A stretch of 64,000 nucleotides of DNA from Thiosymbion sp942492625 (GTDB taxonomy: Bacteria > Pseudomonadota > Gammaproteobacteria > Chromatiales > Chromatiaceae): the NCBI GenBank assembly GCA_942492625.1, contig CALOFM010000016.1, positions 73,270 through 137,269 of the forward strand, in the 5' to 3' direction. The position numbers and the translations under genes were made by a program. The notes below the pieces were generated by a model. It saw nothing but the letters and a program-made list of their open reading frames with translations, made no database searches and was not told where the DNA came from. Below, piece after piece: positions 9,655 to 18,927 of this stretch (position 1 is the first letter of the stretch; the number at the start of each line of letters is the position of its first letter).

Positions 9655-10105
9655 CTCCTCGGTACTCGACGTGACGCCCTAGCCACCCGGGACTTGGGTT
9701 TTGAAAGCAGTCTCCACAACCTCGGCTCGGGGGGTCCATTCGGCGTCGTCGGGGAGGCTTGGGTTCGAGTCTGGGCGGGGCGTGTGAGGGTAGGCTCTGG
9801 AGACGCAAGGGAATAGGGCTAATTCCGAATAGTTGCATGCTATCGTGGAGGAGGGGGGCTTGGCTAAGGGCAAGTGTCCCGGGGCGCGACAGTGTGGAAC
9901 TGCCGACTTGGTTGCCTCCTGCTGCCGGCAAAAGGTCGCCCACATGTGGCGGCAAAGAAGAGCGTTTCGACCCTCGATGGGCGCACCACGCCTTGATCCG
10001 ACTCACGACCCAGTATAAGTTGCGCCAACCGGTACTGTCGGGCGCTGTCGGGCGGCGTAGGGAGACCGCGCCCCGCCTCCTTCTCTCTTTTTCACACACC
10101 GATCC
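9655..10105. other. 450-bp intergenic region, no gene seen
   Basis: No reading frame here looks protein-like. A possible sigma-70 promoter for the next gene is TTGATC at 9993-9998 with TATAAG at 10014-10019, but the 15-bp spacer is short, so this is weak. Confidence 0.4.
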
Positions 10106-12000
10106 ATGGACCCGCTTTCCCAACGGAACGATCAAACCCCCAAAGCAAAGCCGGAAACCGAGAGCAATTCCTGGACGGTGCCGGATCTGATCGATTTCGA
10201 CTACTACGTCGATGCCGACGAGCGGGCTATGCGCGAGCGCCCCGCGGAGCGCGACCGGCTCGCCGACCGCGACCGGAAGTTGTATCTGGAGCGCATCCGC
10301 GACGCGGCTCCACGGACCGCGGCGGAGCATAGCCCGCAACACCGCAGCGCCGCGCTGCACGCTTGGCTCCTGCAGCAGCGGCGTATCGAAGACCCGGCGC
10401 TGCGGCCGCTGCTGCCCGGGTGCGTCGTTCGCCCGCGGGCCAGCGGCTGGTGACCATCGGGCTGGGGGTCCTCGGTTGCGTCCTCGGCGCGGGCGTCGCG
10501 TCGGCTCTGCTTCAGTACGACGGCAGGCATCCGGTCAACGTCTCCTGGTATCTGTTCGTGCTGGTGCTGCTGCAGATATTGCTGGCGGCCACGACTATCG
10601 CCGGGTGGGCGCTGCGCCGCTCCAAGCCCTTACGGGCAGCAATGGAGGACGTGTCGCTGCTGTCCCACCTGATCCGGCCCCTGTTTTCGCGCGCGGCGGG
10701 TTGGATCCAGCGCCAACGCCTGGCCCATGTGTCCGCGGACGCCCGCGACCGGGCCAAGGCGAAGACGGGCCTGCTGCAATCCCACTATGCCCTGTACGGA
10801 CCTGCCTCCTATCTTCCCGTCCTGATCGCGGCGCAATTGTTCGGCATCGCGTTCAATCTCGGCGCCATCTCCACCACGGTGGCGTTGGAATGGTTCAGCG
10901 ATCTGGCCTTCGGCTGGGGCTCGGCACTGGATGTGCAGCCGCAGACCATCCATGACCTCGCCCGGTTCATCGCCCTGCCCTGGAGCTGGGCCTTCGGCGA
11001 GGGCCTCGGCTATCCGACCCTGGAGCAGATCGCCGGGTCGCGGATCTCGCTGAAGGATGCCCTGTCGACCCTGGACGCCGGCGACCTGCGCGCCTGGCGC
11101 TGGTTTCTGGTGCTGGCGGTCTTCACCTACGGGCTGTTGCCGCGGCTGGTTTTGCTTGGGCTGTCTGTGCTGACCCAAAAGCGCACATTGGCAGCCCTGC
11201 CCTTTACCCATCAGCGCACGCAGGCGCTCTATGCGCGCATGGTGACGCCGAGCCTGGAGACCGCCGTCACCGCTAGCGGCACCGGGCCGGAGATGCCGAT
11301 CCCTCAACCGCTCAAGCCCCTGACGGCCCCGACCGCCGCACCCCGGCCAAAGCCCGAGCCGAAACCGACTAGGGTAAAGCGAACGACGCGCGGGCCTCGG
11401 GACGAGCCGGAACTACCCCCACAAGACGTCGACGAGGGACAGACGCGCACGCCGGCACGAACAGAACCCACGCAGGTCGCGCAGACTAAGGCTCCCGACT
11501 CCACGGAAGATGAACCGCTGTCTGCGCCGGTCACGACAATAGCCGCCGATGCCTGCGTGTTGATGATCCATCTGGATGTGGCCGACGTGCTGGAGGAATC
11601 GGACCATGTCCGGCTGCAACGGATGTTGCTGGCGCATACCGGCTGGCGGGTGGCGGCCTCGGTCACCATCGGCGGCGGCAGCGCCATGGCCGATCAAGCC
11701 ATCGAATTGGTTCGCAACGGCCGATGGGAGGCGCCGCCGCCACGCATTGCGATCATCCAGGACGGTTCACAGCCGCCGATCACCGAGCACCTGCGTTTCC
11801 TGCGCGCGGTGCGTGCGCAAGCCGGGGAGCAGGCGCAACTCCTCCTTGCGCTGGTGGGCGACCCGGACGGTGAGGACCCGCTGCCGCCATTGAGCGATTT
11901 CGACTACACAGACTGGCAACGGAAGATCGAACAGATGGGAGACCCTTATCTCAGGCTCGAGATGCTGGCCCCGCCTGCCCGGTTCCACACCCGCGGATGA
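10106..12000 (+). CDS. DUF2868 membrane protein (frameshifted at ~10420)
   Basis: The protein begins at ATG 10106 with Trp-Thr-Val-Pro-Asp-Leu-Ile-Asp-Phe-Asp-Tyr-Tyr and an Arg/Asp-rich N-terminus, continues to Leu-Leu-Pro-Gly at about 10420, and then resumes one frame over (Arg-Val-Arg-Arg-Ser-Pro) to 12000. One base is missing or two are extra at that point. The second part holds a hydrophobic pair, further membrane segments, a Pro/Thr/Lys-rich linker and a C-terminal GTPase-like alpha/beta domain. This is the DUF2868 architecture. Its stop lies 9 bp before a DUF3482 GTPase gene, the usual partner, so a joint membrane-linked GTPase role is inferred. Confidence 0.75.
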
Positions 12001-12009
12001 GGCATCCCG

Positions 12010-13449
12010 ATGACCGACGACATACCCGTCCTGGCCATCATGGGCCACCCGAATGCGGGCAAGTCCTCGGTGGTGGCCACCTTGACCGAGAACGACCGCA
12101 TCGAGATCGACAAGCGTGCCGGCACCACCACCCGCTCGGACGAGTACCCGGTGATCATCGATGGCCAGACCATCATGGAGTTCATCGATACCCCGGGCTT
12201 CCAGAATCCGACCGACATTCTCGAATGGTTCCAATCGCACCAGGACGAGATCGATCTCGCCGGCGCCTTCGTCGCCGCCCACCGCGACGACCCGCTGTTC
12301 AGCCATGACCGCGCCCTGCTGGAGCCCATCTCCCGGGAGGCGGGAATCATCCTGGTGGTGGATGGGTCCAAGCGCATCAAGGAAAAAGACCGCACCGAGA
12401 TGGAGCTGCTGCGGCTCACCGGCCGCCCACGCATGGCCGTTCTCAACAACCTGACCACACTGCAGAAGCACATGCCGGCCTGGCACGATGCGCTGAGCCG
12501 GACCTTCAACTCGGTGCGCGAGTTCAACGCCCACCGCGCCACCTATGCCGAGCGCATCAGGCTTCTGCAAGCCCTGAAAGGTATCGATCAGCGTTGGGAG
12601 CCGCAGTTGGAAGCGACCATCGAGTCCTTCGAGCGGGACTGGGAGCGGCGCATCGATCAGACCGTCACCAGCATTCTGACCCTGCTCAAGGATGCGCTGG
12701 CGCTCAAGATCAGCCGTGTCCTGAGGGTGGAGGAGATCGGCGGCGATGCCGAACGCGAGAGGATCCGCGAGCGGATGTCCGAGGCGTTCCAGGACGACTT
12801 GCGCCGGTTGGAGGTCAAGGCGCAGGAGCAGATCCGCGCCCATTTCCATCACAACGTCTGGAACCTTCCGCCGGAGTCCCTGTTGACGAAGGACTTATTC
12901 TCCAACGAGGTCGGGCAATCGCTGGGTCTGAACAAGCAGCAGTTGATACTGGCCGGCGCAGCCGGCGGCGCCGCGACCGGCGGTGTCATCGATCTCGGTG
13001 TGGGCGGCTTATCTTTTGGCACCGGTGCACTGCTCGGCGCGGTGGCCGGCGGCGCGCTGGGGGCGTTCGGTAAGGCCACCTTGGCGAAGGTAGACATCCA
13101 GAAGAAGCTAGGAGTCGAGCGCTTTTCGATGGGACCGGTTACCAATCCCCGGTTTCCGTTCATCCTGCTCGACCGGAGCATCCTTTACTGCGCCCAGGCG
13201 ATGAACTGGTCCCATGGCCGCAAGGCCGCCGACGAGGACGCCCCACACCGAGTGCCCGACAAGCAGCTGAAGAAGAAACGCGGCTTCACGGAGGGGCTGA
13301 GCGCTGACGAGCAAAAAGCGCTGGCCCGATTCTTCCTCGCAGCCAGGCGGGGACGGGAGTCGAGTCAGGAACCCCGCTGCCGGGAGATCCTGACCCGGAT
13401 ACTACGAGACCTTTCCGAGCGCGAGATCGACGATCGCGTGAACCTTTGA
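12010..13449 (+). CDS. GTPase with DUF3482 domain
   Basis: 479 residues. An N-terminal Era/TrmE-like GTPase domain has the P-loop GHPNAGKSS at 12-20, switch Thr residues in RAGTTTRS, and Asp-Thr-Pro-Gly at about 60-63. The C-terminal half is the DUF3482 domain, with a Gly/Ala-rich hydrophobic hairpin at about 317-357 that resembles membrane-inserting helices. It follows the DUF2868 gene closely and is probably co-transcribed. The pair recurs in gammaproteobacteria, but its role is not established. Confidence 0.85.
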   Translation: MTDDIPVLAIMGHPNAGKSSVVATLTENDRIEIDKRAGTTTRSDEYPVIIDGQTIMEFIDTPGFQNPTDILEWFQSHQDEIDLAGAFVAAHRDDPLFSHDRALLEPISREAGIILVVDGSKRIKEKDRTEMELLRLTGRPRMAVLNNLTTLQKHMPAWHDALSRTFNSVREFNAHRATYAERIRLLQALKGIDQRWEPQLEATIESFERDWERRIDQTVTSILTLLKDALALKISRVLRVEEIGGDAERERIRERMSEAFQDDLRRLEVKAQEQIRAHFHHNVWNLPPESLLTKDLFSNEVGQSLGLNKQQLILAGAAGGAATGGVIDLGVGGLSFGTGALLGAVAGGALGAFGKATLAKVDIQKKLGVERFSMGPVTNPRFPFILLDRSILYCAQAMNWSHGRKAADEDAPHRVPDKQLKKKRGFTEGLSADEQKALARFFLAARRGRESSQEPRCREILTRILRDLSEREIDDRVNL

Positions 13450-13637
13450 CCTGCGCCCGCCAACAACTCCAGCCATGCCCCTAGCAAACAGGAGTTTCGC
13501 TACCGATACACACAGGTCGTCACCGAATCGAGCAGATCAGGACGTTTGGCGAGCAACCGCTCCGCCCTCAGGCGAACCTGATAGGATCAGATTTCCGAGC
13601 CTCGATTACCGAGACTTGCCAGCAGAGACAGCGGAGG

Positions 13638-14318
13638 ATGTCCATGACACCGGACAAAAAGAAAATGCTGCGGGACATCGAAGCCGAGATCCGATACACG
13701 CGCCCCATGATCGGTCGGGATGCCTTCGCCCCGCGGGTCATGGCGGCCATGGGCGAGGTACCCCGCCACGAATTCGTACCCGGCCACGAGCACGTCTACG
13801 CTTACGCCAACGGCCCCCTGCCCATCGGCCACGGCCAGACCATCTCGCAACCCTACATTGTCGCCCTGATGACGGACCTGCTCGAATGCGGTCCGCGGGA
13901 TCGGGTGCTGGAGGTCGGCACTGGCTCCGGCTATCAGGCGGCCGTCCTCTCACGCGTGGTGTCGCAGGTCTATTCCCTGGAGATTATCCCGGAGCTGGCA
14001 CGGCAGGCCTCGGAGCGTCTCGCGCGTCTTGGTTACGACAACGTGGAATGCCGCCGCTGCGACGGCTACGAGGGGTGGCCCGAGCAGGCGCCCTTCGACG
14101 GCATCCTGGTCACCGCCGCCGCGCCAGCGATACCGCCGCCGCTGATCGAGCAGCTAAAGGAAGATGCCCGCCTGGTGATTCCGGTCGGGCCTCAGTACGG
14201 GCGCCAGGAGTTGATGGTGGTCGAGAAACGCGCGGACGGATCGGCTCATACCAAAGAGGTTCTCGGGGTGGCCTTCGTACCTCTGACCAGGGCGCACTCG
14301 GACTCGGGCGGGACTTGA
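13638..14318 (+). CDS. pcm: protein-L-isoaspartate O-methyltransferase
   Basis: 226 residues. The enzyme methylates L-isoaspartyl residues in damaged proteins using S-adenosylmethionine. Motif I is VLEVGTGSGYQAAVL at about 90-104, preceded by the substrate-loop motif GHGQTISQP. A GGAGGATG stretch provides a Shine-Dalgarno just upstream, making ATG 13638 a good start. It is separated by about 190 bp from the GTPase gene and is not next to surE or nlpD, its frequent partners in other proteobacteria. Confidence 0.9.
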   Translation: MSMTPDKKKMLRDIEAEIRYTRPMIGRDAFAPRVMAAMGEVPRHEFVPGHEHVYAYANGPLPIGHGQTISQPYIVALMTDLLECGPRDRVLEVGTGSGYQAAVLSRVVSQVYSLEIIPELARQASERLARLGYDNVECRRCDGYEGWPEQAPFDGILVTAAAPAIPPPLIEQLKEDARLVIPVGPQYGRQELMVVEKRADGSAHTKEVLGVAFVPLTRAHSDSGGT

Positions 14319-14708
14319 CCCACCGGGGGCACCTCGATTCGACGAGCGCCTAGAGGACGGATACAACTCGTCGTCAGTCAGCTCCCGCAACGAGAATGGG
14401 CAGGTCCGGGGAAAGGTGCCGTCGGCAAGCCCGGCTTCGCGCTTCGCCAGGGCGACGGCCTTCGGGAATCCGACCGATCACCGAAGGCCGCGCCCCATAA
14501 CTGACCTATGTCAGCTCATCGAAAAATACGATGGATCTAACCCATCCGGAACGTAGCCGGAATGGCGCAAGACAGGTATCTTAACGAGTTCTGATATACG
14601 CGCGGGGTTGGTTATGTCCCGCCTTACCGAAACGGCCCGGCTGCCGTCCACCCCGGAACGCCGCCGGCTCTTTCGCCAGAAACATTCCGCGAAGACGGAG
14701 GAAAGTCC
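14319..14708. other. intergenic region upstream of qmoA with inverted repeat
   Basis: No gene seen. A perfect 10-bp inverted repeat, CGGCCTTCGG (14456-14465) and CCGAAGGCCG (14481-14490), has a 15-nt spacer and no following T-run. It could be an operator, an mRNA structure, or part of a terminator for pcm. Near 14694 an AGACGGAGGAAAG stretch forms a strong ribosome-binding site for qmoA. Confidence 0.5.
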
Positions 14709-15992
14709 ATGACGGAAGTCGTCGCAACCAACGAGACCATTCTGGTGGTCGGTGGTGGCATCAGCGGCATGACCGCTGCGCTGGAGGCCGCCGAAACCGG
14801 GAAGCAGGTCGTGCTGGTTGAGAAGCGTCCCTACCTGGGCGGGCGCGTCTCCCAGCTCTACAAATACTTCCCCAAGCTCTGCTTCCCCACCTGTGGCCTG
14901 GAGATCAATCAGCGCCGCAGCAAGATGAATCCCAACCTCATCATCCTCACCATGGCCGAGGTTACGGATATCAAGGGCGAGAAGGGAAGCTACACCGCCT
15001 CCGTCAAGCTCTCGCCGCGCTTTGTCAACGAAAGCTGCACCGCCTGCGGCGACTGCGCCAAGGCCGTGGACGCCGAGTTCGACGACGAGTACAACTACGG
15101 AATGTCCAAGCGCAAGGGCGCCTATCTGCCCTACCGCATGGCCCACCCGCAGCGCTACGTCCTGGACCCGGCAATCATCGGTACCGACGACGCCCAGAAG
15201 GCCAAGGACGCATGCAAGTATGGCGCCATCGACCTGGACATGGCCGAGGAGACCATCGACTTCCCCTGCGGCGCCGTGATCTGGGCAACCGGCTGGCGCC
15301 CCTACGACGCGGCCAAGATCCAACCCTACGGCTATGACCGTATCGCCAACGTCGTCACCAGCGTCGAATTCGAGCGCATGGCCGACCCGACCGGGCCCAC
15401 AGGCGGCAAGCTGGTGCGCCCCTCCGACGGCAAGGAGGCCAAGAAGGTCGCCTTCATCCAGTGCGCCGGCTCCCGCGACCGAAACTACCTGATGCACTGC
15501 TCGCGCATCTGCTGCATGGCCTCGCTCAAGCAGTGCACCTACGTGGCCGACGCTTGGGGCGAGGACGCGGACATCAGTGTCTACTACATCGACATCCGCG
15601 CCATCGACCGCCTCGAGGACTTCTACGAAAAGGTCAAGAAGATCGAGCAGGTCAAGTTCATCAAGTCCAAGCCCGCCGCGGTGGTGGCCGATAAGGAAGG
15701 CAACCCGGTGGTCCACGGCGTGGACACCGAGGGCTACAGGCGTTTCGAGGACACCCAAGACCTGGTGGTCCTGGCCATCGGCATGGAGCCGTCCGTGGAC
15801 AAGGACAGCTTCCCGGTGGACATCGTCATCAACCGCGAGGGCTTCATCGAGGCGGCACCTGAGAACGGCGGCGTATTCGCCGCCGGCAGCGCCTCGGACG
15901 CACTCGACGTGAACCGCGCAGTCCAGCATGCCACCGGAGCGGCGCTACGCGCCATCCAGGTCGTCAACGGCGCTGCCGGAGTGGAGGGTTAA
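14709..15992 (+). CDS. qmoA: QmoA, HdrA-like flavoprotein of the Qmo complex
   Basis: 427 residues related to HdrA. Qmo links the quinone pool to adenosine-5'-phosphosulfate reductase in dissimilatory sulfur metabolism. The FAD-binding GGGISG lies at 15-20, then the HdrA-like YLGGRVSQLYKYFPKLC segment with Cys residues, a CTACGDC cluster at about 112-118, and FIQCAGSRD with downstream Cys residues in the HSRICC region. A GGAGGAAAG ribosome-binding site precedes the ATG. It is the first gene of qmoA-qmoB-hdrC-hdrB, all closely spaced. In an oxidiser the flow would run from AMP plus sulfite to quinone. aprBA and sat are not in the window. Confidence 0.88.
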   Translation: MTEVVATNETILVVGGGISGMTAALEAAETGKQVVLVEKRPYLGGRVSQLYKYFPKLCFPTCGLEINQRRSKMNPNLIILTMAEVTDIKGEKGSYTASVKLSPRFVNESCTACGDCAKAVDAEFDDEYNYGMSKRKGAYLPYRMAHPQRYVLDPAIIGTDDAQKAKDACKYGAIDLDMAEETIDFPCGAVIWATGWRPYDAAKIQPYGYDRIANVVTSVEFERMADPTGPTGGKLVRPSDGKEAKKVAFIQCAGSRDRNYLMHCSRICCMASLKQCTYVADAWGEDADISVYYIDIRAIDRLEDFYEKVKKIEQVKFIKSKPAAVVADKEGNPVVHGVDTEGYRRFEDTQDLVVLAIGMEPSVDKDSFPVDIVINREGFIEAAPENGGVFAAGSASDALDVNRAVQHATGAALRAIQVVNGAAGVEG

Positions 15993-15996
15993 GAAC

Positions 15997-18276
15997 ATGG
16001 CAGACGAGAAGAAATTCGCCGGCTACGTATGCACCGGCTGCGGCATCGGCGAGCGCCTGGACGCCAGCCAGCTCGAAATGACCGCCAAGCGCGACGGCAA
16101 GATGGCCGAAGTCAAGCAGCACGAGATGCTGTGCTCGGCCGAGGGCGTCAAGATGATCCGCGACGACATCGACGCCGGGGCCACCCACGTCATGATCGCG
16201 GCCTGCGCGCGCCGCGCCAAGGTGGAGGCCTTCAACTTCACGGACGTGGCCATGTCCCGCGCCAACCTGCGCGAAGGGGTAATCTGGCTGCGTCCGGAGA
16301 GCGACGAGAACCAGGAGACCACGCAGGAGATGGCGGACGACTACATCCGTATGGCCTGCGCCGAGGTCAAATACATGACCAAGCCAACCCCGTCCGGCGA
16401 GCAGGAACTGAACAAGACCCTGCTCGTGGTAGGCGGCGGCGTCACCGGCATGACCTCCGCCATCGAGGCGGCCAAGGCCGGCTACCCGGTACATTTGGTA
16501 GCCGAGGAGGCCAAGCTCGGCGGCGTCTGGGCCGACCTCTACAAGCGTGTGCCCTTCCGCGCCGCGGCAGCCGATGTTCCCAACGGCAAGAACGTGGATC
16601 TGCCAAAGCCGGAAGACCCGGGTCTGGATGCCATGGCCGCGGAGATCGAGGCCAACGACAAGATCACCGTGCACCTGAGCGCCAAGATCACCAAGACCTC
16701 CGGGGCACCGGGCCGCTTCTCCGCGGACATCAGCACCGAGTCCGGCGGCACCATCACTGAGAACATCGGTGCCATCGTCCAGGCCAACGACTACAAGCCT
16801 TACGACGCCAACAAGCTGCCCGAGCTCGCATACGGCAAGACCCCGGACGTGGTCACCAACTTCGAGCTGGAGAAGCTGGCCAAGGAGGCCAACGGCGCCC
16901 CAATCAAGCGCCCGTCCGACGGCAAGGAAGTCAAATCCGTCGCCTTCATCCAGTGCGCCGGCCAGCGCTCCACCAAGGAAGGGCACCTGCCCTACTGCTC
17001 AGGCTTCTGCTGCACCGAGTCCATCAAGCAAGCCATGTACTTCAAGGAGCAGAACGAGGGCTGCGACGCCACCGTCCTGTTCGACGACCTGCGCACCCCC
17101 GGCGCCGCAGGCGAGGACTTCTACCGCTCGGGCCAGCAGGCCATGGTCACCTTCTCCAAGGGCGAGGCCACGGAGGTCGTCGCCAACGGTGAGCTCAAGG
17201 TCAAGTTCAAGGACCTGATCCTGAACGAAGACACCGAGATGGACTGCGACATGGTCGTCCTGGCAACCGGCCAGGTGCCGAACGTCGGCCCGGATCCCTA
17301 CGCCCAGTTGGCCGTCGACGAGGCCGAGGACGAAGAGGAGAAGGCGAAGGCCCAAGCGCTCCTGGAGGGCGCCGGTCCGTCCATCCTCAACCTGGACTAC
17401 CGTCAGGGCACCGACCTGCCGCAACTCAAGTACGGCTTCCTCGACTCTCACTTCATCTGTTTCCCCTACGAGACCCGCCGCACCGGCATCTACGCCGCCG
17501 GTCCCGTGCGCCGTCCCATGGACATGAAGCAGGCCATGGAAGACGCTGTCGGCGCGACCATGAAGGCCATCCAGGCCGCCGAGAATGCAGGTCTGGGCCG
17601 TGCCGCCCACCCGCGCGTCGGCGATCTCAGCTACCCGAGCTTCCGCAAGGAAGGCTGCACCCAATGCAAGCGCTGCACTGTGGAATGCCCCTTCGGCGCC
17701 ATCAACGAGGACGAGAAGCGCTACCCGATGTTCAACGAGTCCCGTTGCCGACGCTGCGGAACCTGCATGGGCGCCTGCCCGGTACGCGTCATCTCCTTCG
17801 AGAACTACTCCATCGACACGGTCAATCAGCAGATCAAGAACGTGGACATGCCGGACGAGTTCGACGAGAAGCCGCGCATCCTGGCCCTGGCCTGCGAGAA
17901 CGACGCCTATCCGGCCCTGGACATGGCCGCCCAGGCCGGCGAGGAGCTCACCCCCTGGGCCCGCGTCATCCCGGTGCGCTGCCTGGGCTCGGTGAGCCTG
18001 TCTTGGATCACGGATGCGCTCAACAGCGGCTTCGACGGCATCGTACTCATGGGCTGCCGCCGCGACGACGACTACCAGTGCCACTTCGTGCGCGGATCGG
18101 CCATCGCCGCCGAGCGCATGAGCAAGGTGGGCGACACCCTCCAGTCCCTGAACCTGGAGCCCGAGCGCGTGGCCGTCTACGAGGTGGCCATCACCGACAT
18201 CAAGCGTGCGCCGCAGCTGATCAACGACATGGCAGAGACCGTGGAGAAGATCGGCATGAGCCCGTTCAAGTTCTAA
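15997..18276 (+). CDS. qmoB: QmoB, HdrA-like flavoprotein fused to MvhD-type domain
   Basis: About 759 residues from ATG 15997, which has GAGGG upstream; the frame is open earlier but only inside qmoA. The N-terminus has CTGCGIG and LCSAEG Cys motifs, then an FAD motif (VVGGGVTGM), FIQCAGQR and the GFCCTES Cys region. Two ferredoxin-type clusters (CTQCKRCTVECP, CRRCGTCMGACP) follow, and then an MvhD-like domain with RCLGSVS and LMGCRRDDDYQC. This HdrA-MvhD fusion is the standard QmoB layout. It starts 4 bp after the qmoA stop. Confidence 0.88.
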   Translation: MADEKKFAGYVCTGCGIGERLDASQLEMTAKRDGKMAEVKQHEMLCSAEGVKMIRDDIDAGATHVMIAACARRAKVEAFNFTDVAMSRANLREGVIWLRPESDENQETTQEMADDYIRMACAEVKYMTKPTPSGEQELNKTLLVVGGGVTGMTSAIEAAKAGYPVHLVAEEAKLGGVWADLYKRVPFRAAAADVPNGKNVDLPKPEDPGLDAMAAEIEANDKITVHLSAKITKTSGAPGRFSADISTESGGTITENIGAIVQANDYKPYDANKLPELAYGKTPDVVTNFELEKLAKEANGAPIKRPSDGKEVKSVAFIQCAGQRSTKEGHLPYCSGFCCTESIKQAMYFKEQNEGCDATVLFDDLRTPGAAGEDFYRSGQQAMVTFSKGEATEVVANGELKVKFKDLILNEDTEMDCDMVVLATGQVPNVGPDPYAQLAVDEAEDEEEKAKAQALLEGAGPSILNLDYRQGTDLPQLKYGFLDSHFICFPYETRRTGIYAAGPVRRPMDMKQAMEDAVGATMKAIQAAENAGLGRAAHPRVGDLSYPSFRKEGCTQCKRCTVECPFGAINEDEKRYPMFNESRCRRCGTCMGACPVRVISFENYSIDTVNQQIKNVDMPDEFDEKPRILALACENDAYPALDMAAQAGEELTPWARVIPVRCLGSVSLSWITDALNSGFDGIVLMGCRRDDDYQCHFVRGSAIAAERMSKVGDTLQSLNLEPERVAVYEVAITDIKRAPQLINDMAETVEKIGMSPFKF

Positions 18277-18290
18277 ACGGAGAAGAATCG

Positions 18291-18914
18291 ATGACCGCGA
18301 ACCAAGCGATGGTCGAGAAATATCGCAACAGCTTCCTCAAGGAAGTCGAGGCGAACGTCGAGGAAGGCGAGTGGGTGAAGATGTGCATGCAGTGCGGCGT
18401 GTGCTCCGGTTCCTGCCCGCTCGGCAAGTTCTGGGACCACCCGCCCCAGGAGATCTTCATGATGATCCGGGCCGGGCAGCGCGACGAGGTGCTGAGCTCC
18501 GAATCCATGTGGATGTGCACCTCCTGCTACAACTGCATCGTGCGCTGCCCGCGCGAGCTGCCCATCACCCACATCATGCACGGACTTGCCCACTACGCGA
18601 AGCGTCTCGGACTGGTGCCCGAGAATCAGCCCACGGCCAAGTTCTCTCAGATGTTTTGGGACAACCTGATGAAAAAGGGCCGGGTCAACGAGCTCAAGCT
18701 CGGACTGGCCCTGTATTTCATGAACGGCTTCGGCGAGGGTGTGAAGATCGCCATGGGCAAGCAAAAGCTGGGCATGAACATGATGAGGACCAAGCGCGCG
18801 AGCCCCATGGAATTGCTGGGCGGGCACTCGGTCAAAGACTTGAGCGGATTCCAGAAGGCCATCGCAAAGGCCCAGGAGCTGGAAGACGCCCGGATAGCGA
18901 AACACGGTGGTTGA
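18291..18914 (+). CDS. hdrC: HdrC-like ferredoxin subunit replacing QmoC
   Basis: 207 residues. Two [4Fe-4S] motifs, CMQCGVCSGSCP and CTSCYNCIVRCP, match heterodisulfide-reductase subunit C. Canonical QmoC fuses this module to a six-helix quinone-reacting membrane domain, but here the protein ends in a soluble helical tail with no transmembrane segment. ATG 18291 follows AACGGAGAAG. Together with hdrB it takes the place of qmoC, an arrangement known from Gram-positive sulfate reducers. How the complex would reach quinone is then unclear. Confidence 0.85.
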   Translation: MTANQAMVEKYRNSFLKEVEANVEEGEWVKMCMQCGVCSGSCPLGKFWDHPPQEIFMMIRAGQRDEVLSSESMWMCTSCYNCIVRCPRELPITHIMHGLAHYAKRLGLVPENQPTAKFSQMFWDNLMKKGRVNELKLGLALYFMNGFGEGVKIAMGKQKLGMNMMRTKRASPMELLGGHSVKDLSGFQKAIAKAQELEDARIAKHGG

Positions 18915-18927
18915 GGAGAAGACACCA

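Noticed and set aside
9993..10019. Confident promoter for the DUF2868 gene
   Set aside because: The spacer is only 15 bp and the -35 box is imperfect; kept only as a weak remark.
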